NCBI GenBank assembly: GCA_023391005.1
Contig: JAEWBS010000018.1
Location: 1 to 17,701 of the forward strand
Length of the DNA: 17,701 bases
Direction: 5' to 3'
From: Bacillota bacterium
Lineage (GTDB): Bacteria; Bacillota; Clostridia; Oscillospirales; Ruminococcaceae
Shown piece by piece: positions 13,491-17,701 of the stretch. Every line of letters begins with the position of its first letter. Position 1 is the stretch's first letter. Made by a program: the position numbers and the translations under genes. Under the pieces are notes generated by a model. That model did not search any database. It was given only the letters and a program-made list of their open reading frames with translations, and was not told where the DNA came from.

Positions 13491-14507
13491 ATGAAGCTTA
13501 AATATTTGCTTTCGGCAGCGGCGCTGTTTTTTCTGCTGTCCTACACCGGCGTGTGGTTGAGCATGATTTTGCTCGATAAGCACAAGACCGCTGAATCGAT
13601 TTCAAAGCCGCCCATGTCGGTGAGCGTGCCCGCAAAGTCGTCCGACATATTAAAAGAGCCGGTCAGCGGTGATCTGATCGACCCCTCTTCGTCTGAAATG
13701 CCACAAAACGATCTGTTTGCTAAGGCGGGCTTTGAAATTTCAGACACCAATGTCTATCCGGGCGAATATCTGGTGCTGACCGCTTACGGCATTGAAAACC
13801 CGGGGGATATCACGATTCAAAACCCCTTTGGCAAGCCGCCGCAGTTTTTTAAAGCGGACGGCCACCTGACCGCGCTACTGCCGGTGAAATATACCTATGA
13901 GCCGGGGGAATATATGCTTACCGCTGAAGGCGGCGGCTATAACGAGACATTCGCGATCAACCTGCTCTCGAAGGAGTGGCAGACGCAGAATCTAACGGTG
14001 GACGAATCGGTCACCTCTGAGACCATTGAGAGCACGGCGGCCAACAACGAATATTTCTCAAAGGTACAGCCCAAGAAGGCGCTTTCTGAAGCTGCCCCCT
14101 TATGGGAGGGGGCTTTTATCCAGCCGGTTGAGGGCCGGATCACCACCGAATTCGGCATGCTGCGTACCGTTAACGGTGTACCGTCCGACCGTCACGGCGG
14201 CGTCGATATCGCCGCCGATCGCGGCACGCCGATCAAGGCGGCCAACAGCGGCAAGGTGCTTTTTGCCGAGAAAATAGCACTGACCGGCAACACCGTCTGC
14301 ATTGAGCACGGGCTCGGCCTGAAAACCTGGTATTACCACATGGATTCGCTCGAGGTAAAAACCGGTGAAAAGGTGACGAAGGGACAAATTATCGGCACGG
14401 TCGGCAGCACCGGATTTTCGACCGGACCTCATCTGCACTGGGCCGCCTCGGTGTTCGACGTCTATGTCAACCCCTGGACGCTGACCGATGCCCCGCCGCA
14501 GCTCTAA
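13491..14507 (+). CDS. Membrane-anchored M23 (LytM-type) peptidase
   Basis: A 338-residue protein, probably a zinc endopeptidase cutting peptidoglycan cross-links outside the membrane. An uncleaved signal-anchor covers about 5-28 (MKLKYLLSAAALFFLLSY...), then a Ser/Pro linker, a beta-rich domain about 75-160, another linker, and the M23 domain about 208-332. Its zinc and catalytic residues are intact: His235 and Asp239 in HGGVD, His283 in YYHM, His314 and His316 in PHLHW. With the full set of residues it should be active, unlike degenerate LytM activators. ATG 13491 lies about five bases after GGATGA and directly before the anchor; in-frame ATG 13458 would add 11 polar residues with a distant AGGGG site. 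The role may be cell elongation, division or sporulation; no partner gene decides it. Confidence 0.88.
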   Translation: MKLKYLLSAAALFFLLSYTGVWLSMILLDKHKTAESISKPPMSVSVPAKSSDILKEPVSGDLIDPSSSEMPQNDLFAKAGFEISDTNVYPGEYLVLTAYGIENPGDITIQNPFGKPPQFFKADGHLTALLPVKYTYEPGEYMLTAEGGGYNETFAINLLSKEWQTQNLTVDESVTSETIESTAANNEYFSKVQPKKALSEAAPLWEGAFIQPVEGRITTEFGMLRTVNGVPSDRHGGVDIAADRGTPIKAANSGKVLFAEKIALTGNTVCIEHGLGLKTWYYHMDSLEVKTGEKVTKGQIIGTVGSTGFSTGPHLHWAASVFDVYVNPWTLTDAPPQL

Positions 14508-14619
14508 CACCATTACCGCTAAAATCAGAGGTCTTGGCGTTAGGTTTTTTGCCCTGCCGCATCCGCGTCGTTGGCCCGGGCGTCTCGCTTTTTGCGCATC
14601 CTTATTGAACTTGCCCCAA

Positions 14620-14664
14620 GGGCCCGTAAAAGCATATCGCTTTTGCGGGCCCCTGTTATTTCCT
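14620..14664 (+). terminator. Terminator-like hairpin after the M23 gene
   Basis: GGGCCCGTAAAAGC (14620-14633) pairs with GCTTTTGCGGGCCC (14639-14652) over 14 positions, one of them a U-G wobble, around the loop ATATC. CTGTTATTTCC follows, a modest T-tract. It lies 112 bases after the stop codon. Confidence 0.7.
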
Positions 14665-14697
14665 CCCACAAATTTTTCACGATGCCTTGCATTTATT

Positions 14698-14726
14698 TTG
14701 AAAAAATGCTATCTTATATGTACTAT
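14698..14726 (+). promoter_or_regulatory. Candidate promoter of the export operon
   Basis: TTGAAA (14698-14703) and TACTAT (14721-14726, 4 of 6) are spaced by 17 bases. Transcription would start near 14733, about 50 bases before the ATG. The surrounding DNA is strikingly AT-rich compared with the genes on either side. Confidence 0.5.
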
Positions 14727-14784
14727 ATGATTTAATACACATATATATTTAAGGCTATACCATCGCACCAGAAAGGAACATAAC

Positions 14785-16410
14785 ATGCTGGAAAATAATC
14801 AAGCCGCGTCGGTCTGTGTTGCGGAGCAACCTGCCGCCCAGACCGACAAGAGCAAGGAGATTGCCCATTTCACCAAAAAAAAGCCTAAAAAGAAAATTTG
14901 GATAATCGCGATTGTCGTACTGCTCGCCGCCGCGTTGGCGCTCAAGTTATTTCTGCCCAAGGATACGCGGCCGATTGTTTCGACCAGCCCTATCGCGCGG
15001 GGCAGCCTTGAAAACCGCATCACCCTTAACGGCACGGTCGAGAGCGACGCCGCCGCCCGTATCTACTCGACCGAGACCGGATTGGTCACCGCCGTTAACG
15101 TCAAGGCGGGCGACCGGGTCGTCGCCGGCGATGTGCTTTGTCAGCTAGACACCACCGATCTTGAACGGTCGATTAAAATACAGCAGACGTCGATCAACAA
15201 TGCCGCCCAAAAAGCGGCCCTTGCGCTGGCCGACAGTCAGGCCGACTATCAGAATCTGCTCGACGACTTGCAGACCGATAAATATGCCGAGCTGATCAGC
15301 GCGCAGCAGACGCTCAACTACGCCCAAAGAGAATATACCGACGCGCGGCGGGCGCTTGACGACCACAAAGACGAACAGGAATATGCCGACGAGCAGATGA
15401 GCAAGTTTGAGCGCACGTTGAATCTGGCGCGTATAGAGCTTTCCCGCGCGAAAAAAGCCTATAACGACGCACAAAAAACCGGTGTCGGCATCCCTGAGGC
15501 CACCGCCGCCTTGCAGGAAAAGGAGATTACCTACGACGCCGCCTATAAGGAATGGGATGACGCCAACGACCAATACGGTGACGACATCACCGTCTACAGC
15601 AAGGAATACCGCCTCGCGCGCTTAAAATATAACGATGCGCTCGAAAATAAAGAGACGGTCGAGCGCAACGCGACCCGCCGCCTCGTGGCGCTGAAAAACG
15701 CGATTGAGATGAACGCGATCTCCGCCGATATGACCGGTGAACGCCTCTCACTCGAGAAGCTGCAGCAATCGCTGGCCGACTCTACAGTAAAATCGCCGAT
15801 CACCGGCACCGTCACGGCGGTGTACGCCCTGCCGGGCATGCCCGGCAACGGCCTTTTGTTTGTGATTGAGGATACCGAGCAGCTCGTAGTCAAAACCTTG
15901 GTGCGCGAATATGACGTCGCCGCGCTACGCGAGGGCATGCCCGCCGTTATCAAGAGCGACGCGACCGGCGAGCGCGAATTTGACGGCGCGGTGCTGCGCA
16001 TTGCGCCCGCCGCCGCCAAAACAGCCGACGGCAGCACCGCCGCGAAAAACGGCGGTACCGTTGAGTTTGAGGCCGAGATCTCGCTGCCCGAGGCCGGAGA
16101 CGCACTGCGCATCGGCATGAACGTGCGCTTAAACATTATTTTAGAAAAGAAGGAAGATATCCTCTCGGTACCCTATGACGCCGTTACGACCGACGAAAAC
16201 GGCGAGGATGTCGTCTATATCGCCCATAAGGGTGAGGACGGCAACTATACCGTGCAGGCGGTGCCGGTCAAGACCGGCATGGAAACCGACTTTGCCATAG
16301 AGGTCACGGCGGATGCCCTCGCCGAAGGCGACCTCGTTATCACCGACCCGGGCATGGCGGCCCCGGGAGACGCCATTCGCTTGACGCCGGGCGGCACGGA
16401 GAAGCTGTAA
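14785..16410 (+). CDS. Membrane fusion (periplasmic-adaptor-like) protein of an ABC export system
   Basis: A 541-residue HlyD/MacA-type adaptor. A short cytoplasmic N-terminus ends in a lysine-rich patch (31-37), followed by one membrane anchor (about 38-56), the first lipoyl half (about 78-122, with GLVTAVNVKAGDRVVAGDVLCQLD), a long coiled-coil hairpin (about 125-335, rich in Ala, Gln, Glu, Lys), the second lipoyl half (SPITGTVTAVYALPG, about 337-365), a beta-barrel and a membrane-proximal domain. The order adaptor-ATPase-permease matches Bacillus YknXYZ and Gram-negative MacAB. Such systems export peptides or confer resistance to peptide toxins. Its stop codon TAA overlaps the next gene's ATG by one base (TAATG), showing translational coupling. 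The ribosome site AAAGGA lies about eight bases before the ATG. Confidence 0.92.
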   Translation: MLENNQAASVCVAEQPAAQTDKSKEIAHFTKKKPKKKIWIIAIVVLLAAALALKLFLPKDTRPIVSTSPIARGSLENRITLNGTVESDAAARIYSTETGLVTAVNVKAGDRVVAGDVLCQLDTTDLERSIKIQQTSINNAAQKAALALADSQADYQNLLDDLQTDKYAELISAQQTLNYAQREYTDARRALDDHKDEQEYADEQMSKFERTLNLARIELSRAKKAYNDAQKTGVGIPEATAALQEKEITYDAAYKEWDDANDQYGDDITVYSKEYRLARLKYNDALENKETVERNATRRLVALKNAIEMNAISADMTGERLSLEKLQQSLADSTVKSPITGTVTAVYALPGMPGNGLLFVIEDTEQLVVKTLVREYDVAALREGMPAVIKSDATGEREFDGAVLRIAPAAAKTADGSTAAKNGGTVEFEAEISLPEAGDALRIGMNVRLNIILEKKEDILSVPYDAVTTDENGEDVVYIAHKGEDGNYTVQAVPVKTGMETDFAIEVTADALAEGDLVITDPGMAAPGDAIRLTPGGTEKL

Positions 16411-17117
16411 TGGAGCAGAACCGAAACGTCATCATCGCAATGCAGGGCATTATCAAGCGTTTTTACATCGGCCAGCCCAACGAGCTGACCATCTTAAAGA
16501 ACATAGACCTCACGGTTTATGAGGGCGAGTTTGTCTCGATTGTCGGCGCCTCCGGCTCGGGCAAATCGACGCTGATGAACATCATCGGCGCGCTCGACCG
16601 CCCGACCGAGGGCAGCTATGACCTCGACGGCGTGCCGATGCGGGACGTGCCGGACGACCGCCTTTCAGAGATCCGCAACCGCAAGATCGGCTTTGTGTTC
16701 CAGACCTTCAACCTGATTCCGCGCACGAGCGCACTCGCAAACGTCGAGCTGCCGATGCTCTACGGCGGCATGCCGCGCGCAAAACGGCTGACCCGCGCCA
16801 AGGAGCTGCTCGATCAGGTCGAGATGAGCGACCGTATGAAGCATCTGCCCAGCGAGCTTTCGGGCGGGCAGAAGCAGCGCGTAGCCATCGCGCGCGCCAT
16901 GGCAAACGACCCGGCGATTATTCTCGCCGACGAGCCGACCGGCGCGCTCGATTCTTCGACCGGGCGGCTCGTGATGGATATTTTCCACCGGCTGCACCGC
17001 GAACAGGGCAAAACCATTGTGCTGATCACCCACAACCCCGAGCTGGCCGCTGAGACGCAGCGCATCATCACCCTCTCGGACGGCAGAATCATCAAACAGG
17101 AACAGGGGGTGCGCTGA
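16410..17117 (+). CDS. ABC transporter ATP-binding protein (MacB/LolD/YknY type)
   Basis: A 235-residue ATPase of the ABC export subfamily that pairs with FtsX-like permeases. Every nucleotide-binding element is present: Walker A GASGSGKST (46-54), Q-loop Gln98 in VFQTFNLIPR, signature LSGGQ (150-154), Walker B IILADEP (170-176) with catalytic Glu175, D-loop ALD and switch His208 in LITHNPE. The segment NLIPRTSALANVELPMLYGG is the hallmark of the MacB/LolD group. It overlaps the adaptor gene by one base and is followed one base after its stop by the permease gene, so all three subunits are made together. It should energise substrate extrusion from the outer face of the membrane by the mechanotransmission mechanism known for MacB; the substrate is unknown. 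Confidence 0.95.
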   Translation: MEQNRNVIIAMQGIIKRFYIGQPNELTILKNIDLTVYEGEFVSIVGASGSGKSTLMNIIGALDRPTEGSYDLDGVPMRDVPDDRLSEIRNRKIGFVFQTFNLIPRTSALANVELPMLYGGMPRAKRLTRAKELLDQVEMSDRMKHLPSELSGGQKQRVAIARAMANDPAIILADEPTGALDSSTGRLVMDIFHRLHREQGKTIVLITHNPELAAETQRIITLSDGRIIKQEQGVR

Positions 17118-17118
17118 C

Positions 17119-17701
17119 ATGCTGCTGCAAGAAAATATCCGCCTTGCCGTCAACGGGCTCATCGCCAATAAGATGCGCGCGCTCTTGACCATGCTGGGCA
17201 TTATCATCGGCATCTCGTCGGTTATCGCGATCGTCACGGTCGGTCAGGCCATGACCGGTTCGGTCACCAGCCTGTTAAACGATCTGGGGGCCAATTCCAT
17301 CCAGCTTTATGTTCAGGATAAGCCCGACGAATACGGCAACACCGACTATTCCCGCGCGTGGGAGGATGACGACATGGTCTCCGACCAGATGATCAACGCT
17401 TATCTCGACGCTTTATCGGGCAAAATCTCGGGCTGGTCGGTCATGAGCAGCGTCGGCACGGGGCAGGCGATGAATGGACGCAACGAGGCCAACGGCGAGG
17501 TTGTCGGCAGCAATGCGGACGCCTTGAAAATTCAGAATGTTCCGATCATCGCGGGGCATTTTCTCAGCGAGCGTGAGGTGGGCGGCATGAAATACGCCGC
17601 CGTTATCTCCGACCGCTTTGTCGAAAAGCTGTTCCCCGGCATGCCGGCCGGACAGGCGCTGGGCAAAGAAATTAAGCTGCGTTTAAATCAGGGGCTCTAT
17701 A
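17119..17701 (+). CDS. FtsX/MacB-like ABC permease (3' part beyond window)
   Basis: Only the first 194 residues are visible because the frame is still open at the window end. The start ATG lies one base after the ATPase stop (TGAcATG), with GGGGGTG about ten bases upstream as ribosome site inside the ATPase gene. The sequence begins MLLQENIRLAVNGLIANKMR, then TM1 (about 22-45, LLTMLGIIIGISSVIAIVTVG), which is the MacB/FtsX N-terminal signature, and continues into the extracellular MacB-type periplasmic core domain (including IIAGHFLSEREV and AAVISDRFVEKLFPG). The other membrane helices must lie outside the window. It is the permease of the export set with the two preceding genes. Confidence 0.92.
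   Translation, partial: MLLQENIRLAVNGLIANKMRALLTMLGIIIGISSVIAIVTVGQAMTGSVTSLLNDLGANSIQLYVQDKPDEYGNTDYSRAWEDDDMVSDQMINAYLDALSGKISGWSVMSSVGTGQAMNGRNEANGEVVGSNADALKIQNVPIIAGHFLSEREVGGMKYAAVISDRFVEKLFPGMPAGQALGKEIKLRLNQGLY

Larger units (their letters stand above)
14508..14784. other. Intergenic region upstream of the export operon
   Basis: Holds a terminator hairpin at 14620-14652 and then an AT-rich segment (about 14690-14760) with a candidate promoter. No gene is seen; short frames here lack ribosome sites. Confidence 0.5.

Noticed and set aside
15145..15573. Long minus-strand frame inside the membrane fusion gene
   Set aside because: It is antisense to a clearly coding coiled-coil region and has no start signals; GC-rich codon use produces such shadow frames throughout the window.

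Overview
The window looks like a chromosomal piece of an anaerobic Firmicute, most likely a moderately GC-rich Clostridia member such as an Oscillospirales relative. This is inferred from strong AAGGAG-type ribosome sites, sigma-A-like promoters (for example TTGACA-16-TATAAT), an Rrf2 regulator with NsrR-type cysteine spacing, LuxS, a CotJC-like ferritin-fold protein, a YknXYZ-type export set and a small membrane protein of a type I associate with Clostridia. No rRNA, tRNA, insertion sequence, phage gene or CRISPR array was seen.

Layout. 1-7 (-): first codons of a divergent gene that leaves the window. 353-1531 (+): M20D amidohydrolase with its own promoter and terminator. 1785-2126 (+): DsrE-like protein. 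2589-2999 (-): Rrf2 regulator with a near-ideal promoter. 3087-3380: hairpin-rich repeats, including an 89-bp tandem unit. 3493-4334 (+): HD-domain hydrolase and a small membrane protein in one operon, closed by two terminators. 4571-9093 (+): an orphan extracellular solute-binding lipoprotein followed by a Cache-HAMP-PAS-GGDEF-EAL membrane protein, probably a c-di-GMP signalling pair. 9138-10499 (-): MATE exporter, convergent with it across a perfect 46-bp palindrome. 10666-11280 (+): cytidylate-kinase-like protein. 11411-11872 (-): LuxS. 12002-13294 (+): a small unknown protein and a ferritin-like protein. 13491-14507 (+): membrane-anchored M23 peptidase. 14785-17701 (+): membrane fusion protein, ABC ATPase and FtsX/MacB-like permease (cut by the window end), translationally coupled.

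Most genes are short independent units with their own promoters and terminators; the real operons are the HD/membrane pair, the solute-binding/GGDEF-EAL pair and the export set. The most interesting items are the solute-binding/GGDEF-EAL pair, which has no permease genes and an EAL domain with altered catalytic residues; the chain of overlapping, mutually exclusive hairpins upstream of the HD gene, with a compensatory base-pair change between copies; and a ferritin-like protein in which a metal-ligand glutamate is replaced by lysine. Functions are assigned from motifs read by eye; no database search was run.
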